A stretch of 64,000 nucleotides of DNA. Origin: Clostridium beijerinckii (GTDB taxonomy: Bacteria; Bacillota; Clostridia; Clostridiales; Clostridiaceae). Below the pieces are notes generated by a model. The model was not told the DNA's origin, did not search any database, and saw only the letters and a list, made by a program, of their open reading frames with translations. Numbering within the stretch: the stretch's first letter is position 1; every line of letters starts with the position of its first letter. A program made the translations under genes and the position numbers. This document shows, one piece after another, positions 26,702 to 36,481 of this stretch. The DNA lies in contig NZ_CP144906.1 in the NCBI RefSeq assembly GCF_036699995.1, positions 1,674,001-1,738,000 on the forward strand. The letters are read 5' to 3'.

Positions 26702-28111
26702 ATGAAATTTTCTAAGGATTTTCTATTTGGAGCAGCTTCTGCTGCATATCAAGTAGAAGGAGCGTATAACGAGGATGGTAAGGGAATATCAAACTGGGAT
26801 GTATTTTCCAAGATTCCAGGAAAAACTTTTGAGGGAACTAATGGAGATATAGCAGTAGATCATTACCATAGGTATAAAGAGGATATAAAATTAATGGCTG
26901 AAATTGGAATAGAATCGTATAGATTTTCTGTTTCTTGGCCAAGAATAATTCCAGATGGTGACGGAGAAGTTAATCAAAAAGGGATTGATTTTTATAATAA
27001 TTTAATAGATGAATGCTTAGAATACGGAATAGTTCCATTCGTCACATTATATCATTGGGACATGCCTCAAAATTTAGAGGAAGATGGGGGATGGACAAAT
27101 AAAAGAACTGTTAATGCATTTGTAAAATATGCGGAGGTATGTTTTAAAGCATTTGGTGACAGGGTGAAGCATTGGATTACTTTTAATGAAACTGTTGTAT
27201 TTGCATCGCTAGGGTATTTGGCAGGAGCACATCCGCCAGGCATTAAGAACAATCCTAAAAAGTATTTTCAAGTAACACATAATGTTTTTACAGCACATGC
27301 CAAAGCGGTAAAGTCCTATAAGGAAATGAAGCAGTTCGGTGAAATAGGAATAACTCACGTTTTTTCTCCAGCATTTAGCATAGATAGCAATGAGGAAAAT
27401 ATTAAAGCAGCATATCATGCAAATCAGTATGAAATTAATTGGTATTATGATCCGATATTAAAAGGAGGTTATCCAGAATATGTAGTTAAACAGTTAGAAC
27501 AGAAAGGATGGCTTCCAGAATGGACTCAAGATGAGTTAGATATAATAAAAGAAATGGCGCCAAAGAATGATTTCATAGGTCTTAATTATTATCAACCGAA
27601 AAGGGTTGCAAAGAATGATATTCAAAATAAAAATCAAGAAAGAACTAGAGAGAATTCTACAGGAGCACCAGGCAATGCATCATTTGATGGAGTTTTTAGA
27701 ACCGTTATGTTAAAAGATAAAGTTTATACAAAATGGGGATGGGAGATTGCTCCAGATGCATTCTTAGATGGACTAAGGATGTTAAAAGATAGCTATGGCG
27801 ATATAAAAATGTATATTACTGAAAATGGTTTGGGAGATGAAGATCCGATAATTGAGAATGAAATAGTAGATGTTCCAAGGATAAAATATATCGAGGCACA
27901 TTTAAAAGCGGTGAAGAGAGCCATTGAAGAAAATATAAATTTAAAAGGATATTACGCTTGGTCTGCAATTGATTTATTGAGCTGGTTAAATGGATATAAA
28001 AAGCAATATGGCTTTATATATGTTGATCATAAGAATAATTTAGATAGAAAAATAAAATTATCAGGATATTGGTACAAGAAGACAATAGAAGAAAGAGGAG
28101 AAAAACTTTAG
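26702..28111 (+). CDS. 6-phospho-beta-glucosidase, glycoside hydrolase family 1
   Basis: 469 residues, full length for GH1. The acid/base is E163 in ITFNETV and the nucleophile is E374 in YITENGLG; the N-terminal signature FLFGAASAAYQVEGAY is present. It hydrolyses imported cellobiose-6-phosphate (or another aryl- or disaccharide phosphate) to glucose and glucose-6-phosphate. Its position inside the PTS operon supports the phospho-substrate. AAGGAG lies upstream. Confidence 0.95.
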   Translation: MKFSKDFLFGAASAAYQVEGAYNEDGKGISNWDVFSKIPGKTFEGTNGDIAVDHYHRYKEDIKLMAEIGIESYRFSVSWPRIIPDGDGEVNQKGIDFYNNLIDECLEYGIVPFVTLYHWDMPQNLEEDGGWTNKRTVNAFVKYAEVCFKAFGDRVKHWITFNETVVFASLGYLAGAHPPGIKNNPKKYFQVTHNVFTAHAKAVKSYKEMKQFGEIGITHVFSPAFSIDSNEENIKAAYHANQYEINWYYDPILKGGYPEYVVKQLEQKGWLPEWTQDELDIIKEMAPKNDFIGLNYYQPKRVAKNDIQNKNQERTRENSTGAPGNASFDGVFRTVMLKDKVYTKWGWEIAPDAFLDGLRMLKDSYGDIKMYITENGLGDEDPIIENEIVDVPRIKYIEAHLKAVKRAIEENINLKGYYAWSAIDLLSWLNGYKKQYGFIYVDHKNNLDRKIKLSGYWYKKTIEERGEKL

Positions 28112-28239
28112 TAAAGACTTAGTAGTTAGCAGATCCTAATATGTATTCATTAAGCGCGCAATGTTTACTTATATTAAGATTTGAAACTTTAGGTAATATA
28201 AAATTTGTTATTTAGTTGAGTATTTAAGGAGGAATTATT

Positions 28240-29568
28240 ATGTCATCGTTTCAAAATAATTTAAATGAGAAAGTAATACCGATAGTTATGAAATTTGTCA
28301 ACTTAAAAGGTGTTCTTGCCTTAAAAGATGGTATCTTATATACATTACCTCTAACGTTAGTGGGTTCAATATTTCTATTATTAGCGCAATTGCCGTATCA
28401 ACCATTAAATGACTGGTTAGCTGTTACACTAGGTGCAGGGTGGACAGATCCTTTATGGAAAGCATATGGAGCCACATTTAATATAATAGCGCTTATGGGG
28501 ACAATAGGCATAGCATATACTTATGCTAAAAATGAAGGCTATGAGCCTTTATCTGCAGGAGTAATATCATTTGTAGTATTTGTGTTAACAACTAGTTCTT
28601 CTGTAATAACTAAAAGTGGAGAAACAGTAGGCGATGTCATTCCAACAGCATGGTGTGGTGGAAAAGGTATGGTCACTGCAATTATTATAGGATTAATAGT
28701 TGGCGCAGTTTACTCATGGTTTATGAAGAGAAATATTACAATAAAAATGCCAGCAGGTGTACCACAAGGTGTTGCAAATTCTTTTGCAGCGTTAATACCA
28801 GGAGCGGTAATAATAGTTGGCGCAACAGTACTTTATTCAGTGTTTAACTGGGGATTACACACAACTCTTATAGAATGGATATATAAAGTAATTCAAACAC
28901 CTTTACAAGGTATGACAGATTCAATAGGTGGAGTATTATTTATGGGATTTGCAATTCCTTTCTTATGGTGGTTTGGAGTTCATGGCTCAACAATAGTAAG
29001 TGGTGTAATGTCAAGTGTTTTGACATCGAATACATTGGATAATGCAGCTATAGTTACAAGTGGAAAAGAGTTAACAATAGCAAATGGAGCTCACATAGTA
29101 ACACAACAATTTTTGGATCAATTCATGACAGTAACAGGTGCTGGTATGACAATAGGTTTAGTTGCGGCAATGTTGGCATTTTCAAAGTCAGCTCAATGCA
29201 AGCAATTAGGAAAACTCGCAATAGTACCTGCAATATTTAATATAAACGAACCAATCACATTCGGAACACCAATAGTAATGAATCCTTTTATGGCGCTTCC
29301 GTTTATAATTACTCCTATGTTATCAGGAATAATACTTTATTTTGCAATAGCAACAGGAATAGTTCCGCCATTTGGTGGGGTAATGGTTCCGTGGACAACT
29401 CCTCCGGTAATTTCAGGTCTTTTAGTTGGTGGTGTTAGAACAGCAATATTGCAATTCTTAGTATTAGTAATGTCATTCTTTATATATCTTCCATTCTTTA
29501 AGAAGTTAGATAATATAAACTATAAGAATGAGCAAGCTGCGCAAAGTGGAAATGGCGTGTCAGCATAA
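28240..29568 (+). CDS. celB: PTS cellobiose-family permease component IIC
   Basis: 442 residues with about 10 membrane segments; conserved stretches include FWWFGVHGSTIV-like (LWWFGVHGSTIVSGVM), NINEPITFGTPIVMNP and the MVPWTTPP loop. It forms the membrane channel for cellobiose or a related beta-glucoside. AAGGAGG lies 8 bases before the ATG. The operon order IIA-IIB-GH1-IIC is complete. Confidence 0.93.
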   Translation: MSSFQNNLNEKVIPIVMKFVNLKGVLALKDGILYTLPLTLVGSIFLLLAQLPYQPLNDWLAVTLGAGWTDPLWKAYGATFNIIALMGTIGIAYTYAKNEGYEPLSAGVISFVVFVLTTSSSVITKSGETVGDVIPTAWCGGKGMVTAIIIGLIVGAVYSWFMKRNITIKMPAGVPQGVANSFAALIPGAVIIVGATVLYSVFNWGLHTTLIEWIYKVIQTPLQGMTDSIGGVLFMGFAIPFLWWFGVHGSTIVSGVMSSVLTSNTLDNAAIVTSGKELTIANGAHIVTQQFLDQFMTVTGAGMTIGLVAAMLAFSKSAQCKQLGKLAIVPAIFNINEPITFGTPIVMNPFMALPFIITPMLSGIILYFAIATGIVPPFGGVMVPWTTPPVISGLLVGGVRTAILQFLVLVMSFFIYLPFFKKLDNINYKNEQAAQSGNGVSA

Positions 29569-29587
29569 GTAAAATATTTAAACAAAA

Positions 29588-29618
29588 TGTTGCACAACTG
29601 ATTTTAAGTTGTGTAACA
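29588..29618 (+). terminator. Terminator of the PTS operon
   Basis: Stem TGTTGCACAACT / AGTTGTGTAACA with one G-U pair, followed by TTTTTATTTT. Confidence 0.85.
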
Positions 29619-29731
29619 TTTTTATTTTAACTAATAAACCCGCTTTATAAGTGAAACATGTAAGATATCATATAGTTTTTTTGCTATAATATTGGTATAA
29701 TGCAATAAATAAGGAATATGAGGTGGGGAAT

Positions 29732-30490
29732 TTGGATCCAATTAGTTTGATGAAATCTATGGCTTCAACATTTACGAAAGTTGAACTTGAAATTTATAAT
29801 AGATTAATGTCTGATCCGACATTGATTATGAATAGCACGATAGTAGTACTTGCAGAAGATCTTAATGTATCTAATTCTGCTATAACAAGATTTTGCAAAA
29901 AGTTAGGATATAAAGGGTATGTTGAATTTAGATATGATTTTTCTTGTTATTTTAATAAAGAAGAAGAGGACAATGAAGACCATATTGTTAATAGAACAGT
30001 AACCACATATTTATCTGTCTTGAATATATTGGAAAAAATGATAAGTGAAGATGAGATTAGAAAATTAGTATCAAAAATGAAAAAAAGTAATAATATTCGA
30101 GTAATAGGTATAGGTGAATCGGGATTAATTGCTAAGTATCTAAGATATCGTATCTTCAAATATAAAAGAAATATTGAGGCATTGGATAATAAGTTCGAAA
30201 TAGATGAAAGTTGTAGTTTAGCAGAAGAAGGAGATATGCTAATTGCTATTACCAATAGTGGGAAAAGTAAGGAAATTAATAGACAAATAGTAGAAGCATA
30301 TAATAATGGTATAACGACTGTAGTAATAACAACTAATGATATTGCGGTTTTAAGAAGCAAGTCCCATTTTTACTTTCAGATGCCTTCAGCTGGACAATTT
30401 TATAAACCAGGTGCATATGACAATCAGCCAATTATTATAATTTTTTTAGAGATGATAGTTAACTTATTTGCGTTTTTTAACGAAGAGTAG
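29732..30490 (+). CDS. RpiR/MurR-family transcriptional regulator
   Basis: About 252 residues. It has an N-terminal HTH_6 domain (NSTIVVLAEDLNVSNSAITRFCKKLGYKGYVEFR, here described in parts) and a C-terminal SIS sugar-phosphate-binding domain (IRVIGIGESGLIAKYL near 122, ITNSGKSKEI near 172). It probably senses a sugar phosphate and controls the upstream PTS operon. A TTG at 29732 with GAGGTGGGG 5 bases upstream is my choice; a GTG at 29723 with AAGGA upstream is also possible. It has its own transcript, since the PTS terminator lies between. Confidence 0.85.
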   Translation: MDPISLMKSMASTFTKVELEIYNRLMSDPTLIMNSTIVVLAEDLNVSNSAITRFCKKLGYKGYVEFRYDFSCYFNKEEEDNEDHIVNRTVTTYLSVLNILEKMISEDEIRKLVSKMKKSNNIRVIGIGESGLIAKYLRYRIFKYKRNIEALDNKFEIDESCSLAEEGDMLIAITNSGKSKEINRQIVEAYNNGITTVVITTNDIAVLRSKSHFYFQMPSAGQFYKPGAYDNQPIIIIFLEMIVNLFAFFNEE

Positions 30491-30577
30491 TAAAAAATAA
30501 GAAAGATCCAAATTCAATTATAGAACTTACCGTATATTTCATTTATAAAAATATATAGAATTTATTTTTTTATAATA

Positions 30578-30622
30578 AAAACCTCCTAGAAGTAATGTTA
30601 TTTTACTATTTCTAGAAGGTTT
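30578..30622. terminator. Convergent terminator between RpiR gene and the LytTR regulator
   Basis: Arms AAACCTCCTAGAAGTA and TATTTCTAGAAGGTTT pair with two wobble positions and are flanked by A- and T-rich runs, so it can serve both converging genes. Confidence 0.75.
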
Positions 30623-30628
30623 AATTTA

Positions 30629-31372
30629 TTACAAACTAAAAAGTTTTTTTATTTCCTCATATTTTTCGTGAGTAAGTAATGCATCTTTGTCTGTATTTTT
30701 AAGTTTGACAATATAGGTCCATCTTCCGTATGGATAGATTTTTGTAATCAATGATAAATTGATGATATAGGATTTGTGGCTTCTAAAGAATTGAGTATGG
30801 TCTAGTTTTTCTTCTATATCGGATAAAGAAATGGAAGTTGTGAAGCTATCTGTTTTTGTATATATAACAGTGGAACTTTCTTCTCTTTGAACTAAAACAA
30901 TTTCCTTCGTATCTACAAAGCTTATGCCTTCTTTATTTTTTATCATAAGCTTATCCAATCCTTTTTCGTGCTTTATTATTTTATCTATACCATCTCCATA
31001 GCTGGGTTTATTTAAATTTTTAATTCTGTCTAAGGTTTGCATTACTCTTTCTACTTTGAACGGTTTTATCAAATAATCAAAAGCGTACAACTGGAACGCT
31101 TCAGACATATATTCTGCATGGGCTGTTGCAAAGATAATTATAGTTTTAGGGTCTATATCTGTTAATACTCTAGCACAATCTATACCATTGCACTTAGGCA
31201 TTTCAATATCAAAGAACACCACATTAGGGCGGTGCTCTTTAAATATGTCTATAGCTTCTTCACCATTATCTGTTTCTCCGACAACTTCAAAGCCACCAGA
31301 TTTATCTAGTATTTTTTTTATTATGGTCCTTATTCCTATCTCATCGTCAACTATAAGCACTTTTATATTCAT
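30629..31372 (-). CDS. LytTR-family response regulator
   Basis: 247 residues. The receiver domain has the phospho-acceptor Asp in VVFFDIEMPKCNG near residue 55 and a conserved Lys in DYLIKPFKV. The C-terminal LytTR DNA-binding domain has IVLVQREESSTVIYT and FFRSHKSYIINLSLI. It is the last gene of a minus-strand group containing a matching sensor kinase, NfeD, FloA and a small acidic protein. AGGAG precedes the ATG. Targets are unknown. Confidence 0.92.
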   Translation of the reverse strand: MNIKVLIVDDEIGIRTIIKKILDKSGGFEVVGETDNGEEAIDIFKEHRPNVVFFDIEMPKCNGIDCARVLTDIDPKTIIIFATAHAEYMSEAFQLYAFDYLIKPFKVERVMQTLDRIKNLNKPSYGDGIDKIIKHEKGLDKLMIKNKEGISFVDTKEIVLVQREESSTVIYTKTDSFTTSISLSDIEEKLDHTQFFRSHKSYIINLSLITKIYPYGRWTYIVKLKNTDKDALLTHEKYEEIKKLFSL

Positions 31373-31389
31373 AGAATAATTCTCCTAAT

Positions 31390-31800
31390 TTAAAATCTTC
31401 TTTTTCTAGTTTTACTTTTTGGCTTTCCAACTATCTCTGAAAGTATAATAGCTTGTTGAAGTCTAACTGGTGTTATTTCCTGGGTAATAGAATCTATAAT
31501 TCCCTGTGGATTTGAAGAAGCTGCTTCTTTTTTATTATAATAGCTATTTTTTGTATTATTATAAGAATCCATGTTTTCACTAGCTATATCGTCAATGGAA
31601 TCACCTTCGTCATATTCTTCATCGTCATTCTCTAACTCTGTATCAGAAGTGTTGTTTATACCATCATTCATTTCGGTTGCATTTGGATATTTGAAAACAA
31701 AATTTCTTGAATTATTGTTTAATATGGACGTAGGATTGAATATAGCATTTGCAAGAATTTTTAATAGATTAGTGGTATCATCATATTTCATAGTTTTCAC
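31390..31800 (-). CDS. Hypothetical acidic protein in the floA operon
   Basis: 136 residues, no recognised domain. The middle (about 45-75) is very acidic (ELENDDEEYDEGDSIDD), and the C-terminus is a helix (PVRLQQAIILSEIVG) ending in a basic tail KSKTRKRRF. There are no membrane segments. It starts 12 bases after floA ends and stops 17 bases before the response regulator, so it is co-transcribed. The charge layout suggests a linker or adaptor that binds another protein; that is speculation. Confidence 0.6.
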   Translation of the reverse strand: MKTMKYDDTTNLLKILANAIFNPTSILNNNSRNFVFKYPNATEMNDGINNTSDTELENDDEEYDEGDSIDDIASENMDSYNNTKNSYYNKKEAASSNPQGIIDSITQEITPVRLQQAIILSEIVGKPKSKTRKRRF

Positions 31801-31812
31801 TCTCCCAGGAGT

Positions 31813-32799
31813 CTATTTTTTATCTCTCTGCTCTTTGCTATCACTAGAAAGAGATTGGCTTTTATTTCCTGCGCTAGAAATTGAACTTCTCATACTTGTA
31901 TCTGCAATAACGTTTTGCATATCATAATAATCCATTATTCCAAGTTTTCCTTCTCTAAGTGCATAAGCCATTGCTCTTGGTACTTCGGCTTCTGATTCTA
32001 CAACAGCAGCTCTCATTTCTTGCTCTTTGGCTACAGCCATTGCTCTTCTTTCTTCAGCTTTAGCTTGAGCTATATTTTTATCAGCTTCTGCCTGCAAAGT
32101 TTGAAGTTGGGCTCCTATATTTCTTCCTACATCTACATCAGCGATATCAATAGATAGAATTTCGAAGGCTGTACCAGCATCTAATCCTTTATCTAAAACA
32201 GTTTTGGAAATAGCATCAGGATTTTCTAGTACTGTTTTATGGCTATGAGAAGAACCAACTGTAGTTACTATACCTTCACCAACTCTGGCTAGTATAGTTG
32301 CTTCACCAGCACCACCAACTAACCTTTCAAGGTTAGCTCTAACTGTAACTCTAGCTTTAACTAAAAGTTCTATACCATCTTTTGCAACTGCTGAAACATT
32401 TGGAGTTTCAATAACCCTTGGGTTAACGCTCATCTTAACTGCTTCTAATACGTCTCTACCAGCTAAATCAATGGCAGCTGCTTTTTCAAACTGTAAGTCT
32501 ATATCAGCTCTATGAGCTGCAATTAATGCATTAACTACATTATCTACATTACCACCAGCTAAATAATGGGCTTCTAGTTGATTGACATTAAGTCCCATAC
32601 CAGCTTTTGTTGATTTAATGAGTGGAATTACGATTTTAGAAGGTACAACTCTTCTAAGTCTCATACCAATCAAGTTGAATATGCTTACTTGAACGTTTGC
32701 TGCTAAAGAAGACACCCATAATCCTATTGGTATAAATCTAATAAACACAGCAATTAAAAATACAACTGCTATTACTACTATAAGTAAATTAGTAATCAT
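31813..32799 (-). CDS. floA: Flotillin-like protein FloA
   Basis: 328 residues. One N-terminal membrane hairpin ([19 protein letters not shown]) is followed by a band-7-like domain (LINKS-type [22 protein letters not shown]) and an Ala/Glu-rich coiled coil ([21 protein letters not shown]). FloA organises functional membrane microdomains and influences membrane fluidity and signalling. It directly follows nfeD, the usual pairing. Here the pair sits between a sensor kinase and its response regulator, an arrangement worth noting. Confidence 0.93.
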   Translation of the reverse strand: MITNLLIVVIAVVFLIAVFIRFIPIGLWVSSLAANVQVSIFNLIGMRLRRVVPSKIVIPLIKSTKAGMGLNVNQLEAHYLAGGNVDNVVNALIAAHRADIDLQFEKAAAIDLAGRDVLEAVKMSVNPRVIETPNVSAVAKDGIELLVKARVTVRANLERLVGGAGEATILARVGEGIVTTVGSSHSHKTVLENPDAISKTVLDKGLDAGTAFEILSIDIADVDVGRNIGAQLQTLQAEADKNIAQAKAEERRAMAVAKEQEMRAAVVESEAEVPRAMAYALREGKLGIMDYYDMQNVIADTSMRSSISSAGNKSQSLSSDSKEQRDKK

Positions 32800-32825
32800 T
32801 AATTATCTCTCCTTTAAATATAAAT

Positions 32826-33323
32826 TTATATTTTAGATTTCTTTACTAGTAATTTTACGCCACTAACTTTAAATATTTCTATATTAGTGCCTTTACGAAT
32901 GTATTCTCCTTCAGAAATTACATCAAATTTAACTCCGTCTATATCGACAGAACCAGTTGGTCTTAAATCGGTAACAGCAACTCCAGTCTTTCCTAACAAA
33001 TAATCTAAATCTGAGGAACTGATATATCCGTGTTCTTTCTTTTGTTCATCAGGAAGAATTAATGGTTTAAAGAGTTTTCCTTTTGTGAAAAAGGTTAGAA
33101 CAACACCTAACATTATTCCAAGAATTGCTAAAATTCCTAATGCCATAACTAAGGCTTGTGCAAAATTCTCTGCAGTTAATACCACTGCAAGTATTAAACA
33201 TATAGCTCCGGCGATTCCTGGCAACCCAAAGCCTGGAATATGCATCTCTAAAAGCACTAATCCGAACCCTACTATTAGAAGTAAAACTGTAAGAACTGTT
33301 ATATCCGGTAAAAATGCACTCAT
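32826..33323 (-). CDS. NfeD-like membrane protein
   Basis: 165 residues, the short NfeD form without the protease domain. It has three or four membrane helices (LTVLLLIVGFGLVLLEMHIPGFGLPGIAG, given in short parts) and a C-terminal OB-fold (GKTGVAVTDLRPTGSVDIDG, then EYIRKGTNIEIFKVSG). It works with FloA in membrane microdomains. The gene lies 26 bases before floA. Confidence 0.9.
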   Translation of the reverse strand: MSAFLPDITVLTVLLLIVGFGLVLLEMHIPGFGLPGIAGAICLILAVVLTAENFAQALVMALGILAILGIMLGVVLTFFTKGKLFKPLILPDEQKKEHGYISSSDLDYLLGKTGVAVTDLRPTGSVDIDGVKFDVISEGEYIRKGTNIEIFKVSGVKLLVKKSKI

Positions 33324-33472
33324 ACTTTTTGTACCTCCCTCCTTGGTATATTAATATAATAAGCCACATATTGAAGTTTAGTAACATAAAACTTCTAAGT
33401 TATACATTTTTTAAGTTCAAATGTCATTTATAAGAGTGCTGGCATTTTTGAATATTAATTTATCAGATTTTA

Positions 33473-34324
33473 TTATTCTTTTTTGGGTAGAATAACTTCA
33501 AAAGATGTTCGTTTATCATTTGATGTAACTTCAATCGTACCAGAAAAACATTCAACAATTTCTTTAACTATAGCGAGGCCCATACCATCACCTTTTTCAT
33601 TTTTTGTTGAGAATCCTTCTTTAAATATGTTGCCTATAATTTCAGGAGGTATGCAATCTCCATTATTGGATATATTGAGTCGTATATTTCTTAGATCTTC
33701 TGATAATTCAACAAGCATATATCTATTGCTTGGTTTGTGCTTTAAAGCAAATATAGCATTATCTATAATATTGCCAATAATTCTGCAAAAATCCCATGGT
33801 TCCATATTAAGATTATTTAAGTTGCTTTTTATTTCAAGCTCCATATCTATATTGTTTTTTTCGGCCACTTGTAATTTTGCCTGAAACAATGCGTTAACTG
33901 CTGGCTTTGAAGTCTTTAAAGCTTTGCTAATTCTCACTATATCTTTATAGACAGGTTCTATATAGTTTCTTGCTTCCTGAAATTCTTCAAGTTCCATTAA
34001 TGAGTAAATCACCTGAATGTGATTCAAGTAGTCGTGACGTTGAGATCTTAATGTTTTATTGAAGTCCTCAAGGTATCTTATAGTATCTATTAAATTATTA
34101 CTGCCTTTCTTAAATAAAAAATTATAAAATATTATTCCTGTAATAATACTATTAATACCTATGCTTATAGCTACGACATAAATGATAAAATTTCCTTCAA
34201 TCATATGTGGATTTTGACTTTTGTAGTAAATAAATAGAGTTATAAAGATTATTTGTATTAAGTTTAAAAATATAGATGCTAGTACAATCTTAGAGATGTT
34301 GTAGGGTTGCTTTTTTATTATCAT
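33473..34324 (-). CDS. Sensor histidine kinase with Spo0B-type dimerisation region
   Basis: 283 residues. Two membrane helices (about 10-32 and 47-70) enclose a short extracellular loop. The phosphorylation site is RSQRHDYLNHIQVIYSLM, of the Spo0B/NatK/DcuS type. The ATPase has an N-box GNIIDNAIFAL and a G-box GDGMGLAIVKE. With no large sensor domain, it probably senses within the membrane. It is the likely partner of the LytTR regulator at 30629, but 150 bases separate it from nfeD, so an internal promoter is possible. Confidence 0.88.
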   Translation of the reverse strand: MIIKKQPYNISKIVLASIFLNLIQIIFITLFIYYKSQNPHMIEGNFIIYVVAISIGINSIITGIIFYNFLFKKGSNNLIDTIRYLEDFNKTLRSQRHDYLNHIQVIYSLMELEEFQEARNYIEPVYKDIVRISKALKTSKPAVNALFQAKLQVAEKNNIDMELEIKSNLNNLNMEPWDFCRIIGNIIDNAIFALKHKPSNRYMLVELSEDLRNIRLNISNNGDCIPPEIIGNIFKEGFSTKNEKGDGMGLAIVKEIVECFSGTIEVTSNDKRTSFEVILPKKE

Positions 34325-34880
34325 ACTTTACCTCCTTGCAAATAAATGACAAATATATTTTATCATGTTTCTCTTAATATTAACCTTTAATCACCTTAAT
34401 TTATTCTTAATCAGTGATAGCAAAAACAAAAGCTGTTTATATGACGAGATAAAAGGTTACAAAAAGATTTGGGATAGTATATATACTACAGTTGAATTTT
34501 TACATTTTAGTCTTAACGTAGCTCACATAACTTAAATTTTAAATGTGAATTTATTGTTGCAGTATATATGTGGAATATATTAATTTTATTTACCAAATAT
34601 AATCAATAAGTATGTCTGATTTTATTGAATGTATAAGGAAAGAGTGGGTTAGTTTTTTATGCAAATAGTGAAAAAAGGAGTTTGTATACTTAAAACAAAG
34701 AGGAATAAATTGTAAAGTTTAGCATGTATAGCACAAAGATTTATAGTATAATATAAGATAATAATGAAGGATAATTAATTATATGGTCTTATAAAATTAT
34801 ACTGATAAATATTTAGGTTATTAACAATAAAGCTAAATGAATTATATTTAATACGTTTTTGATGAATATGGGGAGGATTT
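34325..34880. other. Intergenic between divergent genes
   Basis: AT-rich; it must contain promoters of the sensor kinase (minus) and the acetyltransferase (plus). No gene, RNA or convincing hairpin seen. Confidence 0.5.
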
Positions 34881-36119
34881 ATGAAAGATAAAGAAATGTT
34901 TATTGAGGAATACGGCGATTTTAAAATGCGAAAATTAACTGAAGATGATTTAGAACAGTTTAATGGGCTTTTACGTTATGCATTTCAAATAACAATGGAA
35001 GATCTTCTGCGTACTGGCTGGACAGAAGAGCAAATTATGCATGCTAAAATGCCGATTCTTAAAAATGCCTATGTTCTTGGATGGTTTTATCATGGGAAAT
35101 TAGCATCAATGATTGTGGTATATTCCATGAAAGTAAATATCCATGATAATATTTGCAAAATGGGTGGGGTTACTGGAGTCGCTACCTATCCTGAATACAC
35201 TGGAAAAGGGTTAATTCATTCTTTGATTAAGCGAGCTATTATTCATATGAATGAAGAAGGTCAAGTTATTTCTTGTTTATATCCATATTCAATCCCTCTT
35301 TATAGAAAGCATGGTTGGGAAATAATTTCTGATAAAATAACTTTTACAATCAAAGATTCACAGCTTCCTAAGAAAAGAGCAGTAGAAGGAATGATGGAAC
35401 GTGTAGATTTAGAATGTGAAGATCTTTTAAATGTGCATGATTATTTTTCAATGCAGAGACATGGTGCAATGATTAGAGATGATCTTGCGTGGGATGAATA
35501 TTGGCGTTGGGATAGTGATGATATTATTGCGGCTATTTACTACAGTAAGAATCATAAGCCACTTGGTTATTTAATCTATTATATTAGAAATGATATATTT
35601 TATATTAAAGAAATGGTTTATTTAAATACTGAAGCACATCATGGAATTTGGAATTATATAAGTGCCCATTATTCTATGGTTAATGAAGTGAAGGGAAATA
35701 ATTTTTCGGGAGAACCAATGGCTTTTTTATTTGAAGATAGCGAAATAGTTGAAACTATTAAACCATACTTTATGGCAAGGATTATAAATGTAAAAGAATT
35801 TATAATAAAATACCCATTCTTAGTAAAATCACAAAAACTTAATATAAGCTTCAAAATAAATGATCCTATTGCTCAATGGAATAATGGCATTTTTAATATC
35901 TATTGGGATGATGAAGAAACAGTTTGTGAGAAGAGTGATGATATGTATGCTGCTAATTTAGTGGAAATGGATATTCAGACATTAACAACTATGCTTATGG
36001 GATATAAGCGTCCTACATTCTTATATGAGTGCGGAAGAATAAAAACAGAATACTATATGCTCAAAATTTTAGAACAGTTAATACCAGTAGAGAAGCCTTA
36101 TTTTTCAGATTATTTCTAA
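34881..36119 (+). CDS. GNAT N-acetyltransferase, Eis-like
   Basis: 412 residues, the three-part Eis layout. An N-terminal GNAT domain carries the acetyl-CoA loop VATYPEYTGKGLIHSLIKRAI near residue 100 (written in parts), and motif LYPYSIPLYRKHGWE. A second GNAT-like domain and a C-terminal sterol-carrier-like domain (about 300-412) follow. Eis enzymes acetylate amines, including aminoglycosides, at several sites. The natural substrate here is unknown. GGGGAGG lies upstream of the ATG. Confidence 0.85.
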   Translation: MKDKEMFIEEYGDFKMRKLTEDDLEQFNGLLRYAFQITMEDLLRTGWTEEQIMHAKMPILKNAYVLGWFYHGKLASMIVVYSMKVNIHDNICKMGGVTGVATYPEYTGKGLIHSLIKRAIIHMNEEGQVISCLYPYSIPLYRKHGWEIISDKITFTIKDSQLPKKRAVEGMMERVDLECEDLLNVHDYFSMQRHGAMIRDDLAWDEYWRWDSDDIIAAIYYSKNHKPLGYLIYYIRNDIFYIKEMVYLNTEAHHGIWNYISAHYSMVNEVKGNNFSGEPMAFLFEDSEIVETIKPYFMARIINVKEFIIKYPFLVKSQKLNISFKINDPIAQWNNGIFNIYWDDEETVCEKSDDMYAANLVEMDIQTLTTMLMGYKRPTFLYECGRIKTEYYMLKILEQLIPVEKPYFSDYF

Positions 36120-36203
36120 ATTTAAAGATATAGAAATATATAGGTGGTTATATATCAGTTCCTTACAGTGGACTTTTAAATTGCGTAATAAAATCTCAAA
36201 CGC

Positions 36204-36223
36204 CAAAGTCATTTGTGATTTTG
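36204..36223 (+). repeat. Short repeated hairpin (family 2, copy 2)
   Basis: CAAAGTCATTTGTGATTTTG folds like the copy at 23464; an inner G-C pair there is an A-T pair here, so the pairing rather than the sequence is kept. Context before (AAAATCTCAAACG) and after (TTCT, then AGTATAAATTATAG) is shared too. Confidence 0.55.
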
Positions 36224-36262
36224 TTCTAATTGATCAAGGAAGTATAAATTATAGGAATAAAT

Positions 36263-36297
36263 AATAGTCTTGAAATATGATTTGTTTCAAGACTATT
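36263..36297 (+). terminator. Terminator downstream of the acetyltransferase
   Basis: Perfect stem AATAGTCTTGAAA / TTTCAAGACTATT with a 9-base loop, followed by TCT. Confidence 0.8.
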
Positions 36298-36481
36298 TCT
36301 GCATTAATTATAAATTCAGAAAATAATTTAACAATATAATTGTATTAATAATATAAAATTAGTGAAAAGATTACTATTTTATGTTGTATTAAAGTATCTT
36401 GCAATTCTAAAAAAGGTTAAATGTATTTAAATAATAAAATGACAGAGCATAATTAGAATAAGAATTCTTTTTGTTAAATAC

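Larger units (their letters stand above)
36120..36481. other. Intergenic with repeated hairpin and terminator
   Basis: It holds the second copy of the 20-base hairpin (36204-36223) and a strong terminator (36263-36297). The rest is AT-rich without genes. Confidence 0.6.
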
